Notes under the pieces: model-generated
Seen by the model: only the letters and a program-made list of their open reading frames with translations
What the model was told of the DNA's origin: nothing
Database searches by the model: none
Assembly: GCA_900708905.1 (NCBI GenBank)
Contig: CAADRB010000069.1
Coordinates: 347,606-411,605, forward strand
Length of the DNA: 64,000 bases
Reading direction: 5' to 3'
Source of the DNA: Hymenolepis diminuta
Taxonomy: Eukaryota > Platyhelminthes > Cestoda > Cyclophyllidea > Hymenolepididae
Shown here: positions 1 to 12,814 of the stretch, piece by piece
Layout: each line of letters opens with the position of its first letter
Numbering within the stretch: position 1 is the stretch's first letter
Translations under genes and position numbers: made by a program

Positions 1-463
1 TTCGGTTTATCGGCCATTGCTTCTTCTGCAGAGATTCTGAGGATCACCTACTTAACAGGTGTTCTTTGTCAATGCAGTTCAATTTTTCGCATTTCCGTCT
101 TCTCTCAGCTTGTTTTGTACAGTGAATGTCACAAACCTTAGGACGAGAGCTTAATAGGAGTAATCTAGTTGCAAGATTCTTGTAATACTACACTATGTAC
201 ATTACTCAACTGCAATCTATTATCATTTTCAGGTGCTGACTAAGATGTGCCCTTTCATTTTCAGCATTATTAGTTAAAAATGCTTTTCCCCCCTGATCTC
301 TTCATTCACCAAGAATTGAAAATAATATTCATAATGTTAACTTCTTACTGTTGATGCTAAAAGGAATTACAAAGTATAAATGGTTCTAGATATTTCTATC
401 AGTGCTGAAAGTGAGCTGGAGTTCTCAAATGAGTTTACATATAACAAGAAAAAGGAAAAAAAA

Positions 464-464
464 N
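464..464. other. Ambiguous base (N)
   Basis: A single N lies just after an A-rich run (aaaggaaaaaaaan). It is probably an unresolved homopolymer length in the assembly. Confidence 0.95.
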
Positions 465-1793
465 CTATTTCTAATTAGCCCTCTTTTAATGGTACGAGTC
501 ACAGGTTCACAAGATATGCACCAGATAACCCTAATGATACGGTCTTTTCTACAAGAATACCACGTCCCTTTATTTATCAGCCATGGTAAAAACGGAATAT
601 TTTTCTCCTAGTTATATCGAAAGAAATGGACTGTTGGGTGCTTCCAAATGATTTGAGGGGTTGACCTTTCCTTTGCCAGTGTCAACTAATTAGAGTTGGT
701 TAAAATTTCTTCTGCTTTGGATTGATAACTAAGTGAAGTATGCACGTCTTTATGGATAGTCCCTAAATAAAATCCTTTGAGTAACCTCTCTAGATATTGT
801 CTATTAACTCCATTTTAGTGGTGTTAATCATCCTATGGTCTTACAATTTCGCCCACATATCCACTAAAAGCCTCTCGTATGATCTTACCGACGTACTTTT
901 GCGTTATTTAACCCTATTTTCACTTATTACACATAACAGAAACTTAAGGTATTCGTCTTTTCCACCGTATAGTAAATATTTAAGCTAAAATACAAAATCT
1001 TTGTTCTAAGCTAATTTTGGTGATGAACTCACGTTTCCAGTTTTATTCCAAATTGATTTGAGGATCAAGTCGCTCCCTTCTCAATATCTTTCCAACAGGT
1101 CACTAGCATTGTTGAATTTGTCTACGTTCAGTCATGATTACAAGTCGAACAAAATAGGTTTATCTCTTAGTACTGCGAGTATTCCCCAATTATTTCTTTG
1201 TGTTTAAGTTCAAGAGGGGAAGAAAGACCATTCTAGACACGCCCAGGGTTTGTGAAACTGTTAATATTTTCTAATAATGAATCTCTTTGACGTGCATTTC
1301 ATGTTTCTGGTGGTGTTGAGTATTAATCCACTAGGAGTTGAGTTGAGAATTCGGTCATTCCCCCCAGTTGCTTCCAGTGGTATTATTTTAAGTTGTTTAC
1401 GCTCAATTAGTTAAACATCAGTAATTATCCCTGTAATACCGAGTTGGGTTAAGTTCACAATAAAACATGTAATGCATGATGAATTATAATATAGTATTAT
1501 GAAATATAATATAACATAATATTTGCATCAGTTTTCACATATTGCGGGAATATAGTTCAATCTCTTGCACAAGAACAGTTCAAACTTGTTCGGGAAGCTA
1601 TGCTAATTTATTGGCTCAAAGCTTAAAGAACATACATGTATTTGTGTTCATGGAACGTTTTTTTCGAAGATTAATTGCTTGAGAGTTGTTGTTGGGGCTC
1701 ATAATTATTTAATATATAATTGATAATTGATATTTATGACTATTTATAAACTAAATGTGACACCAACTGATTTTTTTATCTTTCATTTTCCAG

Positions 1794-1979
1794 GAGGGCT
1801 TTCGAGAGAATTTGCAAATAATGCGGAAAGACAGCAACATTCCTAGGCTGAAGAAGCTCCCAGACGCTTCGAATAACCTACTCCGACGTCGCGTCCGTGG
1901 AAGTGGTTCCGTGACCCCCACTCCTTTCATCGTTTCCAATGGTAACAAAACTCTCTCCACGGCAATCACTACCACCTGA
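1794..1979 (+). CDS. Probable terminal exon of an unidentified gene
   Basis: A strong splice acceptor (long T-rich tract ending in CAG at 1791-1793) is followed by 61 open codons and a TGA at 1977-1979. The reading starts EGFRENLQIM and ends in a Ser/Thr-rich tail, with a basic LLRRRVRG stretch in the middle. The local base composition is clearly richer in GC than the flanks, as in the real exons further along. I do not recognise the protein. A second reading is possible: if positions 1-58 (ending CAG before gtgttc) form the previous exon, its phase gives G-GLSREFANNAERQQHS and a stop near 1849. Exon phase therefore decides between two C-termini. The gene would enter from the left of the window. 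Confidence 0.4.
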   Translation, partial: EGFRENLQIMRKDSNIPRLKKLPDASNNLLRRRVRGSGSVTPTPFIVSNGNKTLSTAITTT

Positions 1980-4003
1980 GTATGGTGACACCAACACTAC
2001 CTGCACGTAGAGATGGCTGCATAACTTCAACATCCACATTTTTTATATCATGACTTTTGCAAACTGTAATTCCTTTCTTCCCTAACGTTTCTTCCTACAT
2101 ATATTCCCACTCCCGCCCGTGTCGGTGTGACAAAATGTGATAGAATGCATCCTGCCTTCCTGTTGTCATCCCTCTCTATGTGTAAATGAGTGTGTTTGAT
2201 CTTTTTGCTGCATGAAGAGATGATCTCTTGATGATAATACATTACATTGAGTTAATGTTACTTGTATTGATCGAATTTAGCCAGTTCTTCATCTGGGGTG
2301 GGTGTTGTATTTTGAAGAGAATCAGAAACTGGAAGTATTATTATAGTTAATCATTAATCTAATGGCAGTATAATAATAAGACACAATACCAATAATTTGA
2401 AGAAAGCACAAGAATGGGATCATACAGTAAGCCGTATTGGAACTACGTCCAAAAAGACCATGAGGGTTCTAAATGCCTTATCTAGACTGGATTGAATTAT
2501 GTTCTGTCCAATACAACTGTTTATATAGACATGCATGACGACAGGGAGAGAAGTAAATCATACTCAAATCACCCTGTATCAAAGGTAATTTTTCATGTGA
2601 TTCGATACCGAAAACTCGGATACTACACAACAGAATCTATTGAATTAAAAATAACAACGGACGAACACGGAATAAAGCAATTAATAAAGTATCAATATTT
2701 CAATTATCTATGGAATAGAGACAACATAACAAGCTTTCGACCAATAAAAATCATTACGAATACCTGTACGTGAATATAAAAATCGATGTGAAAACAATTC
2801 AATTTGTGCAAATGTACATGAAAATAATATCAAGAATTTACATTAATACAGTGGAGAAGGAAGGTTACTATGCCATTGGGACGTTATGGAATGAAGGGTC
2901 ATCAAATACTTGTGATACTAGATTTGAGAGTTTGGGCTATGAGGTACAAAGAGTTTTGATCAGTCAGTTGGACGATCGGGAGCTACAATAAAAAGTGAAA
3001 TGCTTACAAGAGATCAAAAATCTTTGTGCGTCGGTGATGTATCTGCTAACTTAAAAATCTGCTACTTTACGGGTTTAATGCTCATCCACTGAACATCACG
3101 ACCAATCGTTTTTGTTAAAGCAGGTAAAAAAAGGGTGGTGCAAAGTGAGATAAAGACTGCTTCTCTTCTGCATGGAAGAAGTGCTGGGTTTGGGGCTTAA
3201 TATTCATTGTGACAGTTAAGATATTTTCAGCAAGTGCTGGGAAACTTCAGAAAAAACAATGTCAAAACGCATCATCCTTGGTAGTTTTCTTCACTAAAAT
3301 CCAGTTGCATATTTGCTCTCGGTTAATTAGCAGGGTCACCCTCACCTATCTATTCCCCTATAGACCAATTAATCGCCTCGATTAGACCACCAACCTTGCC
3401 CAGTACCCATTTCTGTTGTAATATTTCTGAACACGGAAATTTTTTTAGAAATTGGTGCAAAATCGCACATTCTAACTTATGGATGCAAAAATCTCACGAC
3501 CTTATCTGGATTGCTGTTGACAGATGTGATAACACATGTAAATTGGCGGCTGCTAATAAAAGGGAGGGACACGCATCAATTACGAGTTACCTTAAGCTAC
3601 ATGTACAATACTCTAATCGATATCCGATTTGCATATGATGTGATTTTAGAGATGCTGTCTGAGTCGCTGAAGCAAGAGTGAGGGCGAATTCCGAATCGTT
3701 CTGAATGACACTAATCTTAAGCTAGCCTATTTTATATTTATCTCCTAAACTGGAAAAGATAGTCATGCCCCATTTGACTGAGCTCTGTTATTACAAGTTA
3801 AGATCATGTAAGCTACTCAATATCACGTAAAGTTATTTTGCTTTCTCAACCCTCGGAAGAAAAAAGGCATTGAGGTGGCAAGACCGACCAACGTAAATAG
3901 ACAACCGGTCAATAAGGACTACACCTCTCGAATAAGAATTTTCTCAGTAATCCAAGTAATGAATCATTAAAGTGTAATTTTGAAATGAGAACCTAAATCC
4001 AAG

Positions 4004-5320
4004 AATCAGATTAAATAACGCTCTTTGATACCCTGACTTTACTCTCAACGTTTTTTCGATCCCCTTCCCTTCACCATTTGCTGAACGTATTTTTAATCAA
4101 TTTCTGTTAACATTCCACAATTAAAATTGTAGATTTTTTTCTCCTTTGGGGTTTTAATATAATAATCATCCAAACAAGCATCGAAACTGATTAAATAATC
4201 GAATAGGAAAGCATAATTTAACAGGACCATTGATTATGTATCTTTGATCAATAATCACATTTCGAATGACTTTAGAAGAAAATGTTAAAGTAGAAAATCA
4301 TACTGAATGGAAAGGTCAAGTGAATTTATGTTTATTGACGTTACAGTGCAGAACATTTTTTGGAAGGGAAACTGATTAGCCCACTTTCTGAAAAACTGTT
4401 ATCCCTTTTCCATTCCTTCCTTCACTAAAATATTTTAATCCAAGTAAGGTAAATATGATTCACTTCTCCCTTTCATTCTCAATATCTGGTCACAGCGTTC
4501 ACATTCATTATACAAGTGAAATATGATCCCATTCTTGCATCCGGAGCATACATGGGACAGCATGTCCATACTCTTCACTATGGACTACCCTATTAAATAT
4601 TTGGCAGCATAGTTTAGATGGAAAAGAGATAAAAAATTAAGCCGCATATGGCGGACTTTTTGACCATTCGAGCCTTGCAAATAATTTATAGCATTAATAA
4701 AATTAAGCTATATTATTGGAAAGCTAATAAGTGAAATGTGCCAAATGCTAAATAAATAAAAGAAATCAAATGTTCGCAATTGTTTAAAAATGGCTCAATC
4801 AAAATTGACGAGGTGTATTCCTGATATCATTTAATACAGTTGTTACTAGGAGGAAAAAAATAAAATTAGAGAAGGAATAGTACTATCGCCATAGCGAATA
4901 TGCATATGTCTTGCTAGTTTTTAATAGGGCAATTAGTAGTTCTTTCAACCATTTCCTGACCTCGCTATCAATCACCAATATAGGAGATAAGGTTAAATTC
5001 CAGGACTTCAACCTCGGTTATGGCTGAAAATAAATGTTTGTCATCAAAAGAAGACCAGCTGTTGGAATATTTTAAGGATTACGAAAGTCGCCTTGATATA
5101 ATTTAGTAATTTATCTAACTATACTTTCATTTGTGAAAATTATGTGATCAAGATGAAAAATCACCTTTTTAACTTCTGGGAAGGTGAAAAATTTACAATC
5201 TTTAATAGTAGGAAAGCAACTAAAGGAGGGTTACAATAAAGTGAAATAAGGGATGAAGGGGCTCCAATCGAAAAAATGTTGAGATATCAGGGTATCAAAA
5301 GACTCTTACTTCATTTGATT
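4004..5320. repeat. Inverted-repeat (foldback/MITE-like) element, about 1.3 kb
   Basis: The left arm at about 4004-4075 and the right arm at about 5252-5320 are reverse complements with several mismatches and small gaps. Shared cores are TTTGATACCCTGA (left) against TCAGGGTATCAAA (right), and CTCAACGTTTTTTCGAT against ATCGAAAAAATGTTGAG. The interior of about 1.2 kb has no open frame worth naming. This is the shape of a degraded non-autonomous DNA transposon or foldback element. Homology to a second locus continues past the right arm, so the true ends may lie outside these arms, and I could not define a target-site duplication. Confidence 0.55.
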
Positions 5321-5440
5321 TTTAGATTCAACTAGTGGATTGTTCACGCTCTAAAACTCATGATTTGATACCTGAATTTTCGAGCAAATTCTTCCCCATG
5401 ATGTTCTGTGCTTATTGTCCGGCTGAGTAAGTGGGATGCC
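5256..5440 (+). repeat. Dispersed repeat, copy 1 (partner at 49737)
   Basis: It shares a patchwork of matches in the same order with 49737-49930: TATCAAA, then TTCA-TTGATTTTT, then GCAAAT, then GATGTTC-GTGCTTTTTG-like sequence. The copies are old and diverged. The left part coincides with the right arm of the 4.0-5.3 kb inverted-repeat element. Confidence 0.45.
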
Positions 5441-8400
5441 CGTCCTTACCACTTCAATTATTTTATTCAGATGGTGGCGAAAGTCGTTATTATATTTGAT
5501 AAAGCTTACACGTTTCAATATATTCTTATATTCTGATATTAGCGAAGGCATTTTAGACAAAGAATAATTGAAATAACAGAAATCAGGAATGGTAAGTTCA
5601 ATGCATTATTTATTGATATTTTATTTTATTAAAATCTGTCTATGGCCCGATGAGAGCACTGTTAAAACTGAAAGGCATTGAAGCCTAGACAGATTATTAT
5701 GGATCGATAACTTTCTAGAACAGAATAGATTTCAAATTTCTCTAAAATGGAATTGAAAAAGCGAATTTTAATTGCTTGCTTTAACTATCATAAACAAAAG
5801 GACTACAAGGATTCTTGAATACCTCTATGATTCCATTCACGATTGTAATTTGATATTGAAATTCTCTGAATCTCGAAACAAACAAAAGTCAATCCCTAAT
5901 TCTGATCATTTTCTTGTATAAATGGAACCTTCTTGATCAGCTAAGCTTTCGTGGAATTAATTTTGAGACTCCAGTGTCATAAAAAATGAAACTGAAAAAC
6001 AATTAAGTTCACCAGGGTTCTCGTTTTTAATTTTTGTTCATTATTCATAAAATTTAAGTGACTTACAAATTACAACAAGGGAATTTTGATGATCATTTGT
6101 CATAAGAATTCGATAAAACGTAAATATTTTTATTCATTAGTCAGTTGGAAGTAAAAACATTTGGCATTGGAAACCATTTTCTTTAGTATTTGCAGAAATT
6201 TTCCTGAAATCAATTTCTCCTGTAAAGTTTGTGTCTGATTCTTTTTATTTCCTCTTACAAATTCTCAAAATTAATAATAATTGTTTGCTGATATTTAAGC
6301 ATTTAATCATATCGAAGTTATTTTTAATGAAATTTTAGCGTTTAATTTTAGCAGAATTATAATTAATTTCGAACATTTCCTGTTTTATGCTTTTTCCATA
6401 TTGATGACTCATCCGAACATAAATTAGAATGTACCCTCACATTTACATTAAAGGCTTTGTGCCAAATAGATGTTGCGTAATTTAAATTTTCGGATCTCAA
6501 GTGGTTGTCTGCATCTTTTAAAAATTGTAAGATAGCTCACAATATATATATTACACATTAAATCAATGCACTTATTGTTTATTATGAATCGTGAAGAACA
6601 AAAGTATTGATTTAAAGTGTAAAATCTCAACGCCTATGGAGTATCCGTCCATTACGAATGAAGGAAATAAGACTACACTGTAAAGTTCGCGCCTATGTAA
6701 ACTGAGTCATGGAGAGATTTATTGAGGGCAATGTCCTAGAGCGTCGTAAATAGAAGTTAATTGAATCTATCTGTCGTTTCTTGTTGAGTTATTATCATTG
6801 GAGAGTTTTGCATAGTGTAACTGATTCATTTGATAACTGTGGCATCCAGGTACTCAGAAATTGGCCACATAATAAATTCTCTTCTTGATATCGTAACCTG
6901 AATACGATTTAACTTCTCCCTGTTCGCGATACAGTTTTGTGTTCGCATACTCGTAAAATTTTAACTGAGTAGGTCTAATAGCGACGTCTTTTCCCTGGGT
7001 CTCATAACCAGCCTCCAATAAGTTACACCAAAAGACATTCTCAATCACTTTGGCTTTGTTATAAGACTAGATTTATTGCATCTTGACATCTGAGGCACAT
7101 ATCGGAATTGCGTCAGGTTACTGGATTAGGATTCCTCCACAATTTTAGATACAACATGCACTAAATTTTCATTTTTTATGAGGGTAAAATGCCTAATGAC
7201 ATATTCTCAAGTCGATGTCCTATATACTAGAAACCTTCTTTAACCCTTTTGCTTTCAATATTCAGATATTTAGCAAGACGTCATTCAACCCCACAATCCA
7301 GACAGATATAAAAGCATAAAAGAAGCCGACATCGACATAAATCAGCTTATTGTTAATGTGGAATATGCATTTGTAATATTGACTCTTTGTCCTCCCTTTT
7401 TTATTAGTCTGTTTTATGAGTATTGAAAGAGACTCACCTTTGGTATTCAAGAAATATAAATCAGTTATATTTCTAAGCAGTAAACATATTACGCATTAAA
7501 AGCTTGTTTGCCTGGCCATTTCAGCGTATATCACGCTTCGTTTATCATAGTCCCTATGTACTCGCGCATCTAAAGGTGTTACAGATGATCTCTTTTGGCA
7601 TCGATTTTTTTACTTCATCAGTGAGTGTTCGTGTTCTTATCGTCCGTCTTCTGGTTGAAAAATTATTACATGAATCCCTTCCTGTTAATTCCTCTGTAAA
7701 TTACTCAAACACATCTCATTCCTGATATTCCGTGTATTTATATTCTCTAGTTGAATTACAGTTATCGTTTTCACTTATTTTCTGATTAAAATTAAAATGA
7801 GGCTCTCAATGCAAAGTAACCACAAAAGAAATGCAAATTTCTTTTATTTCATCATCCCTCAAGTGATTGGCAATAACTAGCGTTATTCCCTATTCTAAAA
7901 CTTCTTTGCAGGACACAAACTAGATCAAACTTTAAAAGAAAAGACTTTTCATATTTTACCTTTAAAAAAGGATTAAGTTACTTGGAAAAAGGTAGCAGCG
8001 GTAAAAATATTTGTGCATTTTCATCAGATTTAAAGTCGAAAATTCGCACATTTTTTACTCTGCACATTCTATATTCCTAAATCTTTTCTCTTTTTTCCAT
8101 TCAATATTTTTTTCGATCTTGTCAGAAATAATCACGTAAATTGCTCTTAATGAGTTATTTCTGATTCTTTTGATCAGAATTATTTTCCCGCTTCTTTTTG
8201 ATGGAAATTCGACAAAACGAAGATCAAGTTCCATTGTTACATTAGTATTCACCTGCAGTTTCGAAAGCAATGAGTGGTCATGAGTTTCACCTGACAGTTC
8301 CTGATGGTTTTTGCATGTATCTGACCTGGAAATTCTATTATGATCTTTTTTCAGCTTTTCATCCAAAATTTTTACTTAGTAGTGTGCTGATAATTTGGCA

Positions 8401-9682
8401 CTCTCTTATTCGCTAAACGCCTTGAGATTTTCAGGGAGCTACGCTTCACGTATCCTGTACTTTAACTGGCCCCCTAAAACGATCATTTCCATAATCTCTG
8501 TGACATTTTGGTGCATAAGAATGTAAATTTTGAAAATTTGACAAACTGGAAAAGAATGATTTTATCTATTTATTCCTCCACTATTCACAAATGTGTTGTT
8601 TCCTTTTAATATCGAACCTATTACAATTGTTGGGCAATTGGGTCGGGATAATAAAATCAAACATCGTAAAAGCCATATCTGTGAAGGCTTTCATTACATG
8701 ATATCAATATAATAATATTTGTGTTAGCTTTCTATGACGGACAATCATCATTTTTAAATGTTATACTCGTAGATAAACATAGTGTGCTTGTGAATTTGGC
8801 AGAGGCAGCAGTCGCAGCATTTTATCGACAGCAAAAAAATTTTCCACCTTTGTTTCAATAATCCTGATTATCTTTCTTCATCTGTGATCTTTTCCAAGGC
8901 AAATTAGATCTCCAGAAGTAACACTTTTTATCCTGGTCTTCAATATTTTGTTTATATTATATTTTATCACCGTCTCAAAAATTTATGCTCCTTTTCCGGC
9001 ACGGTGGATTTTATATCTTCTCCTAAAATATTTAGGTTTTACTAGTCCTGTCCAGTTTTGTACTTTTTTTTCCAATTAAATGGGAGAATTCTTCTCCCTT
9101 ATATCATCTACACTTTTAATGCAATAATCTGGGTTTCAATCGCATGACATAAATAATTAGCCGAAATTTTGCATATTTGGGTATTTTATTGCGGACTTAA
9201 AAGTGCAATAAAATCAAAAACTACGATTGCATGTCAAATTCCAACCAAACTGTTGAATTAAAATGAAATGATTAGTTAATATGCATATCAAAGCTGGACA
9301 TCGATTTTAATACTGTATTTATAGGTGAGAAAAAAAGAAAATTAGCTAATTTCGATTCCAATTTGTGAACCTGCCTTAAGAGAGCAAGGTTTGCTTGTTG
9401 CTAATTTTTTAGATTTTGACTTAAAGACATCACGTTTGATTGGAATTTAGTTTCAAAAGCTACTGGATGACAATTGAGAAGGGTATTGGTTTTTATAATT
9501 GAAAGCTGTATCTTTTATTGTGAGAAAATATTAATTTAAACGATTGCAAATATAAATTATAACTTAATGACATATTGACAGGAGGGCGAAACAATGCTTT
9601 GCCATGCACCGGAAGCGCAATATCGATTCTACGTCATAATCGTGATAGGTAACGGCATGATGAATTCAACCGCCATTCACTG

Positions 9683-10017
9683 ATTGGTCTATTATCTGAC
9701 TAATTGCACCCAACCCCATCCGGACATTGGAGTTCGTTGATTGGTTCAGTCTTCTCCAACCAATCACAAATCAACCAAACCCAATTTTATTAATACATAG
9801 ATTTTTAATCGCATTAGTACTGGACTGGTCCAGTCACTAGATCAGTCTCGTCTCGAGAGTTGTCTTTTCATCCCTTTCTCCCTCTGAGCTCTGAGTAACC
9901 GTCCATAACAGAGGGTCCGACCACATTATGGCGACGTGGTGTAAAAGAATTTGAGGTGGCTTGACTAAACATTACGACACATGTAATTACCAATCTTCCA
10001 CACTCCATTCTGATTGG
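9683..10017. promoter_or_regulatory. Cluster of CCAAT boxes, possible promoter or enhancer
   Basis: Seven CCAAT/ATTGG pentamers lie within 335 bp: ATTGG at 9683, 9726, 9740 and 10013, and CCAAT at 9760, 9781 and 9990. Several have the wider form TGATTGG or ACCAATC that NF-Y prefers. Random sequence of this length would give about one. The block is also less AT-rich than its surroundings and contains a near-palindrome around GGACTGGTCC at 9822. No coding exon was found next to it, so a promoter for a distant gene, a noncoding transcript or a repeat are all possible. Confidence 0.35.
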
Positions 10018-11754
10018 CCGTCACATTAGTCCCTTCTAAAACTGGATAAAACGAGACAGGGTAGCATTTTTTGATATCGGCTACTGAGACTAGTTTCCTT
10101 TGAAAAAAGAAATGAACTGTTTATTCATATAGTTTATATATTAATTTTGTTAGCTTCACCGACGTAATGTAACAGGTTTCTTCGCCAGTCACCTGTAGAC
10201 TTGGTAAGACAATCTATCATAGCTTGTATTCACTTAATCAAACATGCACTTTACCTAAAATTTAATTAATATGCAATAAGGATAATCTTATTTATGCAAA
10301 CGCCAGCCCGAAATCAACGAACCGGAATATTAAGGCGTAGTATAACCTCATCAAAAAGCTACCTAATCAAACGTTGAGGCTTAAAGTGCAGATGGCGCAA
10401 TCTCTTACAAAAATCTCAAGGATGAGATATTAACCCTATGATAGATATCGATTTTATAATCTGTTTTCGTTTGGTAGGGTAATCAAGATATATGCGCCTC
10501 TATAAGAGGGACGAAGATAGACAATTTCCTCTTCTTTACATATCTCCTTATATCAGAGGTGACTTTCCAATACACTATCTGAGATTACATCTGAAATGCT
10601 CTACATGCGATGTGAAGCTAGTTTACACAAAGTCAAGTTAACCAACACTGACTGAATGAGATTTTACAATTAAACAATAAACGTAAAAGGTTCAGCTTCA
10701 GATATAATTCAACAAAATTTAAATCAAAATAGCTTTTAATTGCGCCCTTCTTTGTTCTCGTGAGCGTTTATTATTTTCCTCATTATCGATATACTTCCTT
10801 TAAAGTTTGCATATCAAAAATCCAAAACGATTTACGACGATGTAGATGTCTTCTCTCTTCTCCCTTCATCTTTAATTCCCGCTTCCCTTCAATAGTTTTG
10901 TACTAATACCAACTTTTTGAGACAATCTAGTAACGAATTCTGAGGAAACGGTCCCGTATGAAAGATGAAGACTATGTATCCCGTAGAGTCATCAGGTACT
11001 TAAACGCGAAAGAGGTGGTTATTAAAAGTGTCGGGACGAAGAAAACTAGTACCCCCTTACCCCTTACTCACCTATTAGTCATCAATAGTAGCCCGTGGCG
11101 CATACTAGCATGCCTGTTAAGGACACAAATTAGACTATAAAATGTTGCCGCCCAGATTTTGGACTTCCCATAATTTCCTCTGTTAAGTAGACGCTGCTGC
11201 ATGCTATTTGCATGATTCATTAAAGGAGAAAAGGGGGAGATAAAGAGATAATCCTCTCACACTATGCGAGGAAAATGTGGCTTCAAATCTTTGTATTTTG
11301 GTTACAGTGAAAGGACGCAGGTGAATTTAATGCACTTTTAGAGCAGCTGAGTGAGAACGAGAGATGTGAACGCGTTAATTTTTTGTTTGAGCTCATTTAA
11401 TGACAGAAGTGAGATAAAGGTTTATGAGTGATATTCAATTAGATTGAAAATATAAACCATTTTAACCAAACTCGTTATGTGTACTTGTGGTGTAGCTAGT
11501 GCCTAACATTCATGATTTGATTGTCTGTCTAAAATCTCTTACTCTCTTATAAAGTTTTAAAAAGGAATAAAGTTTGTGCACAAAAATATTGATTGAATAA
11601 GACGATTCTTACATACTAGGCTTAAATATCAACAAGGATTTTCAATGTCCTATAAAAGACTGGAGAGGTTGAAATACCCCACATCAGAATGTCATCCCCA
11701 AAGTTAACATCATAATTAATCCTAATCTCTTCAACAGATCTTGTTAGAAAGTAG

Positions 11755-11930
11755 CATCAAATATTCTTCCACACTGAGAGGAGAAAAAGTAAAAATAACG
11801 AATCCCATGGATAAAATTCCTCACCTCCTTCCAAAAATATTTGCTCTCAGCTACAGCTATGCATCCGCTGTCCTGAATAATGGAATATTTATAATCTTCA
11901 TTAGTATTGGAAAACATTACAGTTACTCGA
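11755..11930. repeat. Dispersed repeat copy A (partner at 60966)
   Basis: It is collinear with 60966-61120. The best shared blocks are TATTCTTCCA-ACTGAGAG near the left end and CTCTCAGCTA-AGCTATG in the middle, separated by a similar distance. On the minus strand it is open for 73 codons, and part of that reading (SQCGRI..DA) resembles a broken reading in the partner (SQFGRIDGAA). The ancestor may therefore have been coding or transposon-derived. Confidence 0.5.
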
Positions 11931-12430
11931 AGACCGCATGTCGAAATTTCTGCAAAATTTGACAAACACTCTTCTGAGTGTATTATCGTTCTGTTTACAA
12001 GTGGAATTCACTGCGTTTTCTTACAATGAAAGATATTTGAGCTTATCTTGAAAATGACCAAAAATATCTCGAATAAGGGATTTTACTGGGTGGTAAGTGA
12101 GATTTGTTAATTCGACTAAGGATTAGTTTAGGTTCATCTGAATTTTCAATTTATCCGAAATTTTTCAAATAATTTGTCTTGAGGAGTGGAAGAAGTCCTT
12201 GTGCTTCACGTTGGAATACATCTAGTCATGAAGAAATCATGAGCCTTAACAGCACAGTCAGCGTAAAGATATGTATAACAGCAAATCCCCACCTCCTGAG
12301 GAGATAACATGTAAATATGGATTAAATTCTAGTCGGGAAATTTAATGACATCTCAGTCCATTCTAAATTTTAATAATTTATTCACATTACTTAGCTGTTA
12401 AATCGCACCTAAATATCCTCGTTTTATTGC

Positions 12431-12655
12431 TCATTTATTAATCGGTGGAGACGTCATGTCCAGGTATCCGAATTTCGGGCATAGTAACCCCTTGTTCTGA
12501 TCTATCTCTTCGACATTTGTAATTGTCTTGATGAAATCCAGAAAAGGCGTGCTCTCTCTCTGGAGTCTTTTGGGTACTTTGTACGTAGTTCCCAATGAGT
12601 TAGAATCCATGACATATTGTCTGTTCTCTCGTAGTCTCTTACACCAGATCGCCAA
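12431..12655 (-). CDS. Weak ORF candidate with poly(A) signals
   Basis: A minus-strand open frame of about 74 codons has a fairly protein-like composition (VPKRLQRESTPFLDFIKTI). It ends in a TGA that overlaps AATAAA, with a second AATAAA a few bases later. There is no ATG at its head, no clear upstream exon and no family I recognise. It could be the last exon of a diverged gene, a retroelement scrap or chance. Confidence 0.15.
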   Translation of the reverse strand: MAIWCKRLRENRQYVMDSNSLGTTYKVPKRLQRESTPFLDFIKTITNVEEIDQNKGLLCPKFGYLDMTSPPINK

Positions 12656-12800
12656 TTACGGCACGCATTCACAAGTTTACAAGGGCTTATTCACTGCTTA
12701 CTCATCACTTTCTTTGTTCATATTTCGTCCCTTTTTGTCTGTATATTAAATTTTGTCAAGTTTGACCACCATACCGCACTTATATACCTCGGGGATACCT

Positions 12801-12814
12801 GGTGCACGTGCACC
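12801..12814. promoter_or_regulatory. Perfect 14-bp palindrome centred on an E-box
   Basis: GGTGCACGTGCACC is its own reverse complement and contains CACGTG, the E-box bound by bHLH-type factors. A TATATA stretch lies about 20 bp to the left. No gene starts nearby that I can support, so function is unproven. Confidence 0.3.
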
